Assembly (NCBI GenBank): GCA_900290255.1
Contig: OMOD01000168.1
Coordinates: forward strand, 1-46,075
DNA: 46,075 nucleotides
From: Candidatus Sulfotelmatobacter kueseliae
GTDB lineage: Bacteria; Acidobacteriota; Terriglobia; Terriglobales; Acidobacteriaceae
Reading direction: 5' to 3'
The notes beneath the pieces were generated by a model that saw nothing but the letters and a program-made list of their open reading frames with translations, did not search any database and was not told the DNA's origin. Positions 1-8,309 of the stretch are shown one piece after another. Numbering within the stretch: the first letter of the stretch is position 1; each line of letters begins with the position of its first letter. The position numbers and the translations under genes were made by a program.

Positions 1-61
1 ATCTCAGATGTGTAGCTTAACTTCCGGTCTCAAACTGTCCCATTTCCGCTGACGTGGCACA
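1..61. mobile_element. possible insertion-sequence end (weak)
   Basis: Non-coding in all frames, and it ends where the truncated LuxR reading frame begins. Read on the minus strand the edge begins TGTGCCAC, and internal words such as GGGACAGTTT resemble my recollection of IS21-family terminal sequences. No transposase is inside the window. The call is an inference from the abrupt loss of the neighbouring gene's 5' part. Confidence 0.22.
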
Positions 62-262
62 TTTTTCAATAATGATCAGCAAGTTCTCAGCCTGCTGGTG
101 CAGGGCTGCAGCAACAAAGAGATTGCGGGACAGCTCAATATCAGCCCGCGCACCGTAAAACAACATCTGCGCACGCTGTTCTTGCGTGCCGGAATCCGCG
201 AAGGCCGCAAGCGGGTGAAGCTGGCGATCGCCATGTTCACCAAGGAGGAAGCACAGTCATGA
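53..262 (+). pseudogene. 5'-truncated LuxR-type HTH regulator
   Basis: The frame opens after a stop at 50-52 and ends with TGA at 260-262. It encodes most of a LuxR/GerE helix-turn-helix: QVLSLLVQG, SNKEIAGQLNISPRTVKQHL, then a tail ending TKEEAQS. There is no ATG; the first GTG (98) lies inside the first helix, so a full fold could not be made from it. Its stop overlaps the next gene's ATG (ATGA at 259-262), showing the two once formed a translationally coupled pair. I infer that the 5' part was lost by insertion or deletion near base 60-70. A non-canonical start upstream cannot be excluded. Confidence 0.6.
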
Positions 263-519
263 TGCCGCGAGAGCGCCTCACGCCGAAAGAAATTCAGGTG
301 GCAACGCTGGTCTGGGAGGGCCTGACCAATCGCGAGATCAGCAAGATCATGGGCACCAGCGAGCAAGTAATCAAGAATCACCTGCGCAACACCTTCGACA
401 AACTGGGCGTCTGGAGCCGGCTGGAACTGGCCATGTATGTGGCCGGACACGGCGGCAAAAACTGGCTGTCGGAACCGGAACCGGGCGGCATGGTCCGCAG
501 TCAGGCAGTAGGCGCTTGA
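259..519 (+). CDS. LuxR/GerE-type HTH DNA-binding protein
   Basis: An 86-residue protein that is almost only a LuxR-type HTH. RLTPKEIQVATLVWEGLTNR (about residues 6-25) is followed by the recognition-helix region EISKIMGTSEQVIKNHLRN (about 26-44) and KLGVWSRLELAMYV. There is no receiver or ligand domain, so it would act as a stand-alone DNA-binding protein or pair with a partner. It starts with ATG inside the stop of the upstream LuxR fragment. The last 20 residues (EPEPGG region) look unstructured. Target genes are unknown. Confidence 0.75.
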   Translation: MMPRERLTPKEIQVATLVWEGLTNREISKIMGTSEQVIKNHLRNTFDKLGVWSRLELAMYVAGHGGKNWLSEPEPGGMVRSQAVGA

Positions 520-845
520 CGGGCCGCAAGCGCGGCGCTGCGCCGGAAAGTGCGCCCAAGGTGCGGCGGAGGGTTGCTGCATTGGAGCCGGGCAGAGGGC
601 GTCGGACCAGGAAGCGAATTGCACCTGGCGTGGCAAGTCGGCAGTCGATTCTGCAAAAGGTTTCACGTCGGCTGCTCGAAACGGACCATAAATGCTGGCT
701 AACTCTATGCCCAGGAATGGATTGCGTAATGCGGTCTGCGGCCTCTGAATTGCACTTTCCGCAAGGACTCTCCGATCGCGGGCTCAAACAACCGCAGCGA
801 GCCGGCTTCGCGACGCAGATTTCGAAACCCAGGGCGAAACCTGCA
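520..845. other. gap without a supported gene
   Basis: The plus-strand frame from 516 runs through this region into the next gene, but the translation (arginine-rich, no motif) does not resemble a protein. I see no RNA gene, repeat or clear promoter here. Confidence 0.5.
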
Positions 846-1250
846 ATGGCCTTCAAAGAGATTTTCTGGATGGCGTGCGACTCGACCGAGCAACTGCGAG
901 CCGAGTACGGTCCTTTTCATACCCGCGCCGAGGCCGAGACGGAGGCCCGCAAACTAGGCTTCGGCTACCTGCTGCGCTACGAGCACATTCTCGGCGAAGG
1001 CGAAGAGATTCAGGAAGTGCGCTGCATCTTCATCGAATTGCCGGGAGCAGTTGCAGCGATTTCTGAGGTCATCCAGACCACACTCCATACCCGGTGCGCA
1101 ACCTGCGGCGAATCAGCGGTGCACGATCAACCCTGGCAGGCGGAGGTTTGGGCTGATATCCACGAGTTCGAACACTCCCGCCACCGCGTCCGCCTGTTCG
1201 AGCATTCGCGCGGGCGAGGTCTGAAGGAAATCTGCGACTGGCGGGGATAA
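846..1250 (+). CDS. conserved-looking small hypothetical protein
   Basis: The frame is open from 516, but the part that looks like a real soluble protein begins at ATG 846 (MAFKEIFWMACDSTEQLRAE), giving 134 residues. Residues 1-65 (FKEIFWMACDS, GPFHTRAEAETEARKLGFGY, EEIQEVRCIFIE) read as a compact alpha/beta unit of the kind that shows sequence context to a subject. The second half holds a CATCG pair plus several His residues (HEFEHSRHRVRLFEH), which could bind a metal. No strong Shine-Dalgarno precedes 846. I cannot assign a function. Confidence 0.5.
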   Translation: MAFKEIFWMACDSTEQLRAEYGPFHTRAEAETEARKLGFGYLLRYEHILGEGEEIQEVRCIFIELPGAVAAISEVIQTTLHTRCATCGESAVHDQPWQAEVWADIHEFEHSRHRVRLFEHSRGRGLKEICDWRG

Positions 1251-1573
1251 GAGAAGGCTTCAAACGCAGAGGACGCCGAGGACGCCGAGGGATTACCTGC
1301 AAGCCCCGAGCAAGAAAACGTAAAGATCGTCAGTCGGTAGTTGAGTTGCAGTCCTTAGGGGTGTGCGTGGAAACGTGCCGTCCTCTTCGGCGCGCTTCGC
1401 TTGCTCGGGCAAGCTCTGCGGGACGTCGGCCCTCAGCGGCTGGGTGATTCATGCGTCCCTACCGGGACGCGGTTGGGTTTTGTCGGCGCTGACCCGGCGT
1501 TGAAACGCCGGGCTATTTTCGGGCGTCCCTGCGGGACTCGCTCCGTTGTCCCACTTGTACCCCTCAGCGGTTT
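1251..1573. repeat. repeat-filled intergenic region
   Basis: Holds a 9-bp direct repeat (GGACGCCGA twice near 1268-1291), a GTGTGCGTGGAAACG terminus at 1361 related to the dispersed repeat seen at 2634, 6321 and 19271, and two perfect hairpins. The hairpins are GCGTCCC/GGGACGC (1453-1470) and CCCGGCGTT/AACGCCGGG (1493-1512). The second could end transcription from either side but lacks a convincing U-tract on the pgl strand. Confidence 0.6.
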
Positions 1574-2332
1574 TCAGTGGGGCTGCGTCGGTTTGAGCCC
1601 GCTGGCTGCGGCGCGATCGACAAGCCAGATCAACTTGCCATCGGTTGGGCGCACCAGCTTTGCGGGATACTGCTCGCCCGGCTCGTCGCTTTGCAGGACC
1701 GCATGGAGGGCCGGAGCCTTGTCGGTCCCACTCACCAGGAAAACCACGCACCGCGCCGCATTCAGAACGGGCAGAGTGAGCGTGATGCGGCAGGTCTTGA
1801 ACTTCTCGACCCAGTTAGCCACCACGAGATGCGACTTCTCCTCGAGCGCGGCGGTTCCGGGAAAGAGCGAGGCGGTGTGCCCGTCGGGTCCCATGCCGAG
1901 AAGAATCAGATCGAATCGCGGGAACTGGCCGGGTTCGAGCGCAAAGAATTTTCGCAGCGTCTGCTCATAGGCCCCGGCGGCTGCGGCGGCGTCAGGGTTC
2001 TCGGCGGGAATGCGAAATACATGGGCGGGAGCGACCGGAATTTTCGACAGGAGAGTTTCGTCGGCCATGCGGTAATTGCTCTCCGGATCGGTGGGCGGCA
2101 CATGCCGTTCGTCTCCCCAGAAGAAGAAGGCGCGATCCCAGGGCAGGGAAGTGCGGGCGTTGGTAGCCAGCAAGGTATGGAGGTTTCTGGGAGTAGATCC
2201 ACCCGAGAGTGCGATGGCGAAGCGGCCACGCTCGGCGACTGCTTCATTGGCCGCGCGCACGACTTCTTCCGCCGCCGCGGCGGACAAGTCCTGCGGAGTG
2301 GCCAGGGTTCGGATTTCAACGGAGGAAGTCAC
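1574..2332 (-). CDS. pgl: 6-phosphogluconolactonase
   Basis: Hydrolyses 6-phosphoglucono-delta-lactone to 6-phosphogluconate in the cytosol, between Zwf and Gnd. The 252-residue length fits the DevB/Pgl type of the NagB-like fold. Visible motifs are IALSGGSTPRNLH (about 40-52, phosphate loop), FFFWGDERHVPPTDPESNYR (about 69-88) and LILLGMGPDGHTASLFPG (about 142-159, with the catalytic Asp-Gly-His). It starts with GTG preceded by AAAGG. It is the last gene of the hexose-phosphate operon, separated from glk by a 306-bp gap filled by a repeat. Its final residues (LKPTQPH) run into repeat-like DNA, so the C-terminus may be recently altered. Confidence 0.93.
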   Translation of the reverse strand: MTSSVEIRTLATPQDLSAAAAEEVVRAANEAVAERGRFAIALSGGSTPRNLHTLLATNARTSLPWDRAFFFWGDERHVPPTDPESNYRMADETLLSKIPVAPAHVFRIPAENPDAAAAAGAYEQTLRKFFALEPGQFPRFDLILLGMGPDGHTASLFPGTAALEEKSHLVVANWVEKFKTCRITLTLPVLNAARCVVFLVSGTDKAPALHAVLQSDEPGEQYPAKLVRPTDGKLIWLVDRAAASGLKPTQPH

Positions 2333-2650
2333 GGGAACCTTTAGGAATCTGTATCGCAGCTTTTCTCTCGCCCCTTTGGGGCTGGCTCATGTCCGACTTT
2401 CTACCCACGGCTTACGAGGATGCGGAGAAAGTCCGTCGTCGATAAGAGAATGACCACCGGGGCTGAAGCCCGCATTGATTTCAAGCCGCTTACGCGGCGC
2501 TGAAGCGCCACTCTTCCACGGTGGCACACGCATTTCGACTTTTTTCCGCACGCCTGTTACGCCGTGGGCTGCATTCTCGCGCCGCTTCGCGGCTAGGACT
2601 TGCAGCTCCACTCCACCGCGTCGTCGAAGCTCTGGTTCTCACGCACACAC
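2333..2650. repeat. dispersed repeat between glk and pgl, with TIR
   Basis: The glk-pgl gap carries short palindromes (GGGGCTGAAGCCC, CCGCTTACGCGG, GCCGCTTCGCGGC). Its right edge, read on the minus strand, is GTGTGTGCGTGAGAACC (2634-2650). The inner part (TACCCACGGCTTACG, then GCCGCTTCGCGGCTA, then CTCCACCG) matches the order of blocks in the copy at 19131-19287, so both are the same family. The terminus overlaps the end of glk and supplies its stop codon. Confidence 0.75.
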
Positions 2651-3643
2651 GTGAGGGCTTAATTCTTTGCTGCTGCGAACCGCGGCGCAGCGGGCAGCGC
2701 CCAGGAGCCCAGTTTTTTCGTTGGTGACGACCTGTACCGGGATGGATTCCACCACGGGGCGCAGCCGTCCCTTGTTGAGGAAAGCCTGCATGAAAAGCGG
2801 GCCCTTCAGTCGGGGCAGAACTCTGGGCGAGATGCCGGCCAGGAACAGTCCTCCGGTGGCCATCACTTTGAGCGCGAGATTGGAAGCTTCTGCTCCGTAG
2901 ACGGAGACCCAGAGATCGAGCGCTTTGCCTGCGAGCGCGCAGGAACCGTCGAGCGCGGCGCGGGAGATGGCGGCAGCGGCGTCGCCCTGGGCGAGCTGCG
3001 CCGTCAGTTCGGGAGATTCGGTGCCGCATCCGTTGTCGCGCAGGAACTCGTAGGCATTGACCAGGCCGGGGCCGGAGACGATGCGTTCATAGCTGACGTG
3101 TCCGAAGCGCGCGGCGAGGGAACGCAGCAGTTCGATCTGCAAATCGCCCTGCGGGGCAAAGTCGGAATGGCCGCCTTCGCAGGCGAAAACGTGATGCCGG
3201 GCGCCATCCCAGAACAATCCTGCCTCGCCTAAACCCGTGCCGGGTGCGATCACGGCCTGATTGCCGGCAACCGGGCCGTTGACGCGGTTGAGAGGAACCA
3301 GGTCGGCCGAACTCAATGCACCAATGCCCCAGGCGATGGCTTCGAGGTCGTTGATCAGCAAGGTGGACGGAAGCCCGATCTGGCGGGCCAGCCGCGCCTG
3401 CTCAATCACCCAGGGCAGGTTGGAAGTCTCGACCCGCCCATTCTGTACGGGGCCGGCGATGCCGAAGCAGGCCACGTCCGGGCGCGAGCCGGAGTCCTGG
3501 AGGAACTGAACGACAATTTCGCCCAGTTCGCTGTGCTCCCGGCTGGGGAACACACGTTCAGAAAGCAAGTGAAGGTGACCATTCTGGGATTGGAAATAAG
3601 CCAGCCTGGCATTGGTTCCACCAATATCGCCGGCTAGGATCAT
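2639..3643 (-). CDS. glk: glucokinase
   Basis: ATP-dependent phosphorylation of glucose to glucose-6-phosphate, feeding Zwf and Pgi. I place the start at ATG 3643, which overlaps the zwf stop (ATGA), giving 334 residues; an upstream extension lacks a credible N-terminus. [17 protein letters not shown] (1-17) is the phosphate-1 motif of bacterial Glk/ROK-like kinases. [11 protein letters not shown] (about 97-107) holds the catalytic Asp. [12 protein letters not shown] (about 134-145) and EGGHSDFAP (about 157-165) are typical of the proteobacterial-type Glk family. The last residues (LSPHVCA) and the TGA are encoded by the terminus of a dispersed repeat, so the C-terminal tail is repeat-derived. 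Confidence 0.92.
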   Translation of the reverse strand: MILAGDIGGTNARLAYFQSQNGHLHLLSERVFPSREHSELGEIVVQFLQDSGSRPDVACFGIAGPVQNGRVETSNLPWVIEQARLARQIGLPSTLLINDLEAIAWGIGALSSADLVPLNRVNGPVAGNQAVIAPGTGLGEAGLFWDGARHHVFACEGGHSDFAPQGDLQIELLRSLAARFGHVSYERIVSGPGLVNAYEFLRDNGCGTESPELTAQLAQGDAAAAISRAALDGSCALAGKALDLWVSVYGAEASNLALKVMATGGLFLAGISPRVLPRLKGPLFMQAFLNKGRLRPVVESIPVQVVTNEKTGLLGAARCAAVRSSKELSPHVCA

Positions 3644-5181
3644 TTTTCGAAGTTCCTCCAACGGCGACCGTCGCGTTCGAGCAACTCGTCGGCCTCCTTC
3701 GGTCCCCAGGTGCCCGAGGCATAGTTGGGGAAGTTGCGGGGCGGGAGAGCCTTCCAGATATCGAGAATCGGGTTGACCACGGACCAACCCGCTTCCACCA
3801 TATCGGCGCGCTGGAACAGCGTCTGGTCGCCAATCATGCAGTCATGCAGCAGGCGTTCGTAGCCGGTCGAGGGCTGCTTGCCGAAATATGCCTGATATTC
3901 GAAGTTCATGTCCACTGTGCCCAGGCGCATGACGGGCCCGGGAACCTTGGCCGCGAACTGCAGCGAGATGCCTTCTTCGGGCTGAATGTGCAGCACCAGC
4001 TGGTTGGGCATCAGGTGCTCGACCGGCGTATCGCGGAACAGCACGAACGGCGCCTGTCTGAACTGTATCACGATATGGGTGTTGCGCACCGGCATCCGCT
4101 TTCCCGTGCGCAAATAGAAGGGGACGTCGGCCCAGCGCCAGTTGTCAATGAGCAGCTTCATGGCGACGAAGGTTTCGGTGCGCGACTCAGCGGGAACGTC
4201 GGGTTCGGAGCGGTACGCCGTGACCCGGGTTCCTTCCTCGGTTCCGTCGCCGTACTGGCCGCGAACAGTGCGGCTCAGGACTTCTTCGTCGGTCATGGGC
4301 TGGATGGCGTGCAGGATCTTGGCCTGCTCGTCGCGCACGGCGTTGGCGTCGAAGGAAATCGGCGGCTCCATGGCGGTGAGCGAGATGAGCTGCATGATGT
4401 GGTTGGGCACCATGTCGCGCAGCGAACCGGCCTGATCAAAGTAGCTTCCGCGGCCTTCCACGCCGACGGTTTCCGCGACCGAGATCTGCACATGATCAAT
4501 GTAGCGGCGATTCCAGACCGGCTCGAAGATTCCGTTGGCGAAACGGAATGCCAGGATGTTCTGCACGGTCTCTTTGCCGAGGTAGTGATCAATGCGGTAG
4601 ATCTGGGTTTCTTCCGCAACTTTGAGCAGCTGCTGGTTCAGGGACTTGGCCGATTCCAGGTCGTGACCGAAAGGCTTTTCGATGATGACACGCCGCCAGT
4701 GACTGTTGGACTGTTGCATCAATCCCGCGGCGGCGAGCTTTTCGACGATCGGTCCGAAGAAACTGGGAGCAGTGGCGAGGTAATAGAAGAAGTTCTGGTG
4801 AGTGGAGTGCTCCTGGTCGACTTTGGTCAGGAGATCCTTGAGCTGGGGGTAGAGGGCGTCGTCGCTGAAGTTGCCCGGCAAATAGTAGAAACGGTTTTCG
4901 AACCAGTTCCACAGTTTGTCTTCGATGCAATTCCCGCAGTAGCGCTGGACCTCGTCGCGCACTCTCTTCTTGAAGTCGTCGTTCGACAATTGGGCGCGCG
5001 CCACGCCCACGACGGCGAAATCGCGGGAAAGCAGGCTGGCCTGCGCCAGGTTGTAGAGCGCGGGGATCAGCATGCGTCCGGTCAGATCGCCGGCTGCGCC
5101 GAAAATGACCATCACGCAGGGTTCGCCCTGCTTACCGATGCGCGGCGGAGTGGTTGCCGGTTGTTCCGCGAGTTGAGCCAT
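3640..5181 (-). CDS. zwf: glucose-6-phosphate 1-dehydrogenase
   Basis: Oxidises glucose-6-phosphate to the lactone, reducing NADP(+) (or NAD), the first step of the oxidative pentose phosphate branch. 513 residues, full length. [17 protein letters not shown] (about 28-44) is the Rossmann dinucleotide loop, with Ala where GASGDL is usual. [13 protein letters not shown] (about 167-179) follows, and [13 protein letters not shown] (about 196-208) is the signature with the catalytic His-Asp region. ATG 5181 is preceded by GAGGA. It overlaps glk by ATGA and lies 92 bp after gnd, a gap taken up by a heptamer inverted repeat. Confidence 0.96.
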   Translation of the reverse strand: MAQLAEQPATTPPRIGKQGEPCVMVIFGAAGDLTGRMLIPALYNLAQASLLSRDFAVVGVARAQLSNDDFKKRVRDEVQRYCGNCIEDKLWNWFENRFYYLPGNFSDDALYPQLKDLLTKVDQEHSTHQNFFYYLATAPSFFGPIVEKLAAAGLMQQSNSHWRRVIIEKPFGHDLESAKSLNQQLLKVAEETQIYRIDHYLGKETVQNILAFRFANGIFEPVWNRRYIDHVQISVAETVGVEGRGSYFDQAGSLRDMVPNHIMQLISLTAMEPPISFDANAVRDEQAKILHAIQPMTDEEVLSRTVRGQYGDGTEEGTRVTAYRSEPDVPAESRTETFVAMKLLIDNWRWADVPFYLRTGKRMPVRNTHIVIQFRQAPFVLFRDTPVEHLMPNQLVLHIQPEEGISLQFAAKVPGPVMRLGTVDMNFEYQAYFGKQPSTGYERLLHDCMIGDQTLFQRADMVEAGWSVVNPILDIWKALPPRNFPNYASGTWGPKEADELLERDGRRWRNFEK

Positions 5182-5196
5182 GAATGAATCCTCAAT

Positions 5197-5268
5197 GTCG
5201 TTCGTCGTTGGTCGTTGGTCGTTAGCCCACCTGGGTTAGCTAACGACGAACGACTAACGACCAAGGAC
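5197..5268. repeat. intercistronic heptamer inverted repeat, unit GTCGTTN
   Basis: Two 30-nt arms (5197-5226 and 5239-5268) separated by 12 nt are reverse complements at 26 of 30 positions by my count. Each arm is four heptamers of the form GTCGTTN, and most mismatches fall at the seventh base. The element fills the gnd-zwf gap: it starts 5 nt after the gnd stop and ends 15 nt before the zwf start, in transcription order. It would fold into a long RNA hairpin. Four further loci in the window share this design with other heptamers. Confidence 0.85.
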
Positions 5269-5273
5269 TTTTC

Positions 5274-6269
5274 TTACGCGCTCTTCTTTTGCGCTGTGCC
5301 TGCTTCCACGTGTCCGCCGAATTTCTGACGCATGGCGGAAAGCATCTTCTCGGCGAAGGTATGCTGCTGCCGCGAGCGAAACCGAACGTACAGCGCGGCG
5401 GTCAGCACGTCGGCAGGCACAGCTTCTTCGATGGCCGCTTGAATGGTCCAGCGCCCCTCACCCGAGTCCTGCACGAATCCCTCGTATTCAGAGAGCGTCG
5501 GATTCTCGGCGAGGGCCATCGCCGTCAGATCCAGCAGCCACGAACTGACCACGCTGCCCCGCCGCCAGACTTCCGCGATGTCGGGCAGGTTCAGGTCGTA
5601 ACGGATGTCTTCGGGCAGTTCCTTGCTGGCCGCGTTCTTGAAAATGTCGAAGCCTTCCGCATAGGCCTGCATAATGCCGTACTCAATGCCGTTGTGCACC
5701 ATCTTGACGAAATGGCCGGAACCGGAGGGGCCGCAGTGAATGTAGCCTTCTTCGGCGGTGCCGCCGAGTTCTTCTCGACCCGGAGTGCGCGGAATTTCGC
5801 CCCGGCCCGGCGCCAACTTTTTGAAAATCGGATCGAGCCGCTGCACGGCATCCTTGGGCCCGCCGATCATCATGCAGTAACCGCGTTCCAGACCCCAGAC
5901 GCCGCCGCTGGTTCCCACGTCAAGGTAGTGAATGCCCTTCGGAGACAGTTCCCTGGCGCGGCGCACGTCATCTTTGAAATAAGAGTTGCCGCCGTCAATG
6001 ATGGCGTCGCCCGGCTTCAGGTTCTGAGCGAGGCGCTGGACAGTTTGCTCGGTCGGGGCCCCGGCCGGAACCATGATCCACACGGCCCGCGGAGGGGTGA
6101 GCCTGGAGATGAGGTCCTCGAGCGAGGTCGAACCGGTCGCGCCCTCGCCGGCCAACTGCTTGACAGCGTCGGCGCTGAGATCGGAAACCACAAGCTGATG
6201 TCCGCCGCGCATCAGGCGCCGCGTCATGTTCGCGCCCATGCGGCCCAGACCCACCATTCCAAGTTGCAT
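5274..6269 (-). CDS. gnd: 6-phosphogluconate dehydrogenase (decarboxylating), short type
   Basis: Oxidative decarboxylation of 6-phosphogluconate to ribulose-5-phosphate. At 331 residues it belongs to the short YqeC/GndA-like class rather than the roughly 470-residue dimeric class, and these shorter enzymes are often NAD-linked. [20 protein letters not shown] (1-20) is the Rossmann loop. [10 protein letters not shown] (about 92-101) and [20 protein letters not shown] (about 115-134) form the substrate site, and [14 protein letters not shown] (about 185-198) holds the catalytic Lys. A Pro/Gly/Glu-rich stretch ([17 protein letters not shown], about 153-169) sits just before the active-site loop and looks like an insertion. 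AAGGAG precedes ATG 6269. Confidence 0.92.
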   Translation of the reverse strand: MQLGMVGLGRMGANMTRRLMRGGHQLVVSDLSADAVKQLAGEGATGSTSLEDLISRLTPPRAVWIMVPAGAPTEQTVQRLAQNLKPGDAIIDGGNSYFKDDVRRARELSPKGIHYLDVGTSGGVWGLERGYCMMIGGPKDAVQRLDPIFKKLAPGRGEIPRTPGREELGGTAEEGYIHCGPSGSGHFVKMVHNGIEYGIMQAYAEGFDIFKNAASKELPEDIRYDLNLPDIAEVWRRGSVVSSWLLDLTAMALAENPTLSEYEGFVQDSGEGRWTIQAAIEEAVPADVLTAALYVRFRSRQQHTFAEKMLSAMRQKFGGHVEAGTAQKKSA

Positions 6270-6320
6270 GTGTTGCTCCTTGACCTCGTGCTCGGGGCGA
6301 TTTCCCTCAGGGGCTAAAGC

Positions 6321-6480
6321 GTGTGCGTGAGAACTGGTGCCGTCCCTCCGGGACTCGCTCCGTTGTCCCCCTCCTACCCGGCACTCCCGTGCCGGGCTAT
6401 CCCATCCCGCCCCTGCGGGGCTAGGATTTGGCAGCGCTTACTCCACCGTCTCACCCAAATTCGGTTTTTCACGCACACAC
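6321..6480. repeat. 160-bp dispersed repeat with terminal inverted repeats
   Basis: Begins GTGTGCGTGAGAACTGG and ends, on the other strand, with GTGTGTGCGTGAAAAACC, so the ends are inverted copies. Inside are GTCCCTCCGGGAC, CCCGGCACTCCCGTGCCGGG and GCCCCTGCGGGGC hairpins and the block CTCCACCGTC. It sits in the 315-bp pgi-gnd gap. The rest of that gap (6481-6584) holds another small palindrome, GCCGTGGC/GCCATGGC. No reading frame of note is inside. Confidence 0.8.
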
Positions 6481-6584
6481 TAAAGCCCGTACGTATTCTG
6501 GCTTGAGGCGGCGCGGTCGCTGCGCGAGCCGTGGCTAAAGCCATGGCCTACCAAGCCGCGCCCCTTCAAACCTCTGCCAGAAGA

Positions 6585-8300
6585 CTACAGCGCCTTCTCC
6601 ACCGCCGCCCGCAAAGTTGCCAGCCCTGCCTTGAGATTGCTTCCCAGGTGGACGCGCAAGGCGCGTCGCCCGCGCTCGGCCAGAACCTGAAAGTCCCCGC
6701 GGGCCTGCGCCGCTTTTACAATTCCAAAAGTGTATTTCTGGCCGGGCACCGGCAGCGCGACGGAATCGTCGCAAGTCACCTGCAGAAAGACTCCAGAGTT
6801 CGGGCCGCCTTTATAGGCCTGACCGGTCGAGTGCAGGAAGCGCGGTCCGAATCCGAGGCAGGTAGCGACGCGTTTTTTGTCGCGTACGGCGTGGCGCACA
6901 GCCTGCAGGCTCTGCTCGTTCTCGGCGTTCATCTGGACGTACCCGAGCACCGCGAAATAATCGCCAGCCTTGATGCGGGCCAGATGAGCTTTGAGATATC
7001 CGGCGAGCGACTGATCGCTTACCGTTTTGGCTAATGCCGTCGCGTTTTTGTCGTCGGTGAACAGCTTGACTCCGGCATCCTCGAAGACAGGTTTTTCCGC
7101 AGGCAGGGACCCGGTCTTCTCGTATTCCGAAGTCAGGTTGCGGGTGGCGACCTTGCTGGCCTCGACGTCGGGCTGGTTGAAAGGATTGATGCCGAGAATC
7201 GAGCCGGCCACGGCGGTCGAAATCTCCCAGCGGAAAAATTCCGCGCCCAGTTCGTAAATGTCGGGCATGGTGATGGTCACCACCGGATGGCCGGCCTGCT
7301 CGAGGGCGGCGATTCTTGCCTCCTGGTCAGCATCCGCACCTGATTCCAGGCGAACATACACGAAAACGCGATCGTTACCATAAACGTCGGGCGGGCCCAG
7401 GTGCTCGCGATCGACCGGGATAATCCCTTTGCCGATTTTGCCGGTGGATTCGGCGATCAGTTGTTCGAGCCACGCGCCCAGGTCGGCGATGCCGGGTGAG
7501 GTGATGAGCGTGACCTTGTCGCGCCCGACATTAGCGGCGGTTCCGAGAATGATGCCCAGCACGGCGCCCGGGTTTTCTGCAACGGCGACGCTGGCGGCGC
7601 AGGCCTGCGCCATCCCGGCCGCGCGCTCGAGAAATCGTTTGGTGTCCAGGCCCATGGCCGCGGCGGGTACCATGCCGAAGTTCGAAAGCGCGGAATAACG
7701 GCCGCCGATCGAAGGCCGCCCGAAAAAGACATGCAGGAAGCGATCGGATTCAGCGACCTGTTGCATCTTCGAACCGGGATCGGTGATGGCGATGAAGTGA
7801 CTGCCGACTTTCGTCACTCCGACGGCCTGCTTGGTGCGTTCGAAAAAGTATTGCTTGAAGATATTGGGTTCGAGCGTGCTGCCGGACTTGCTGGAAACGA
7901 TGAAAAGCGTTCGCGGGATATCAATCTGATGCTCGAACGACTTTACCTGGCCGGGGTCGGTGGAATCGAGCACGTGCAGGTTGGGGAAGTGAGTGGAGCG
8001 GCCGAAGGTTATGCGCAGAACTTCAGGACAAAGGCTCGACCCGCCCATGCCGAGCAGTAACACGTGCTGGAAGCCGCGCTGTTGGACTTCCTTGGCAAAC
8101 TTTGACAACTGGTCGTGCTGTGCAATCTGCTCGTCGACAATGTCGAGCCAACCCAGCCAGTTGGCTTCGTCGCTGCCGGTCCAGAGCGTGGCGTCGCGCT
8201 GCCAGAGGCGCTGCATCTTGCTGCCTGATTGCCATTCGGCGGTTGTGGCCTTCACCGCGGCCGACAGCGCTTCGGGCAGAGAAGTCTTCAGTTTGTTCAC
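6585..8300 (-). CDS. pgi: glucose-6-phosphate isomerase
   Basis: Interconverts glucose-6-phosphate and fructose-6-phosphate, linking Glk to glycolysis and recycling pentose-pathway hexose. I choose GTG 8300, which has AAGGA six bases upstream overlapping the tal stop; a TTG at 8306 is the alternative. That gives 571 residues. LLLGMGGSSLCPEVL (about 83-97), FIVSSKSGSTLEPN (about 133-146) and PFNQPDVEASK (about 371-381) are SIS-domain and active-site segments. The sequence is of the divergent type often found next to, or fused with, transaldolase. Here tal and pgi are separate genes about 9 bp apart. Confidence 0.93.
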   Translation of the reverse strand: MNKLKTSLPEALSAAVKATTAEWQSGSKMQRLWQRDATLWTGSDEANWLGWLDIVDEQIAQHDQLSKFAKEVQQRGFQHVLLLGMGGSSLCPEVLRITFGRSTHFPNLHVLDSTDPGQVKSFEHQIDIPRTLFIVSSKSGSTLEPNIFKQYFFERTKQAVGVTKVGSHFIAITDPGSKMQQVAESDRFLHVFFGRPSIGGRYSALSNFGMVPAAAMGLDTKRFLERAAGMAQACAASVAVAENPGAVLGIILGTAANVGRDKVTLITSPGIADLGAWLEQLIAESTGKIGKGIIPVDREHLGPPDVYGNDRVFVYVRLESGADADQEARIAALEQAGHPVVTITMPDIYELGAEFFRWEISTAVAGSILGINPFNQPDVEASKVATRNLTSEYEKTGSLPAEKPVFEDAGVKLFTDDKNATALAKTVSDQSLAGYLKAHLARIKAGDYFAVLGYVQMNAENEQSLQAVRHAVRDKKRVATCLGFGPRFLHSTGQAYKGGPNSGVFLQVTCDDSVALPVPGQKYTFGIVKAAQARGDFQVLAERGRRALRVHLGSNLKAGLATLRAAVEKAL

Positions 8301-8309
8301 GGTCAATCC

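Noticed and set aside
516..845. N-terminal extension of the protein at 846-1250
   Set aside because: The extension is Arg-rich with no protein-like pattern; the conserved-looking part begins at ATG 846.
3844..5187. 447-codon plus-strand open frame opposite zwf
   Set aside because: Mirrors the zwf codon pattern on the other strand, has no domain or ribosome-binding site, and zwf is unmistakable.
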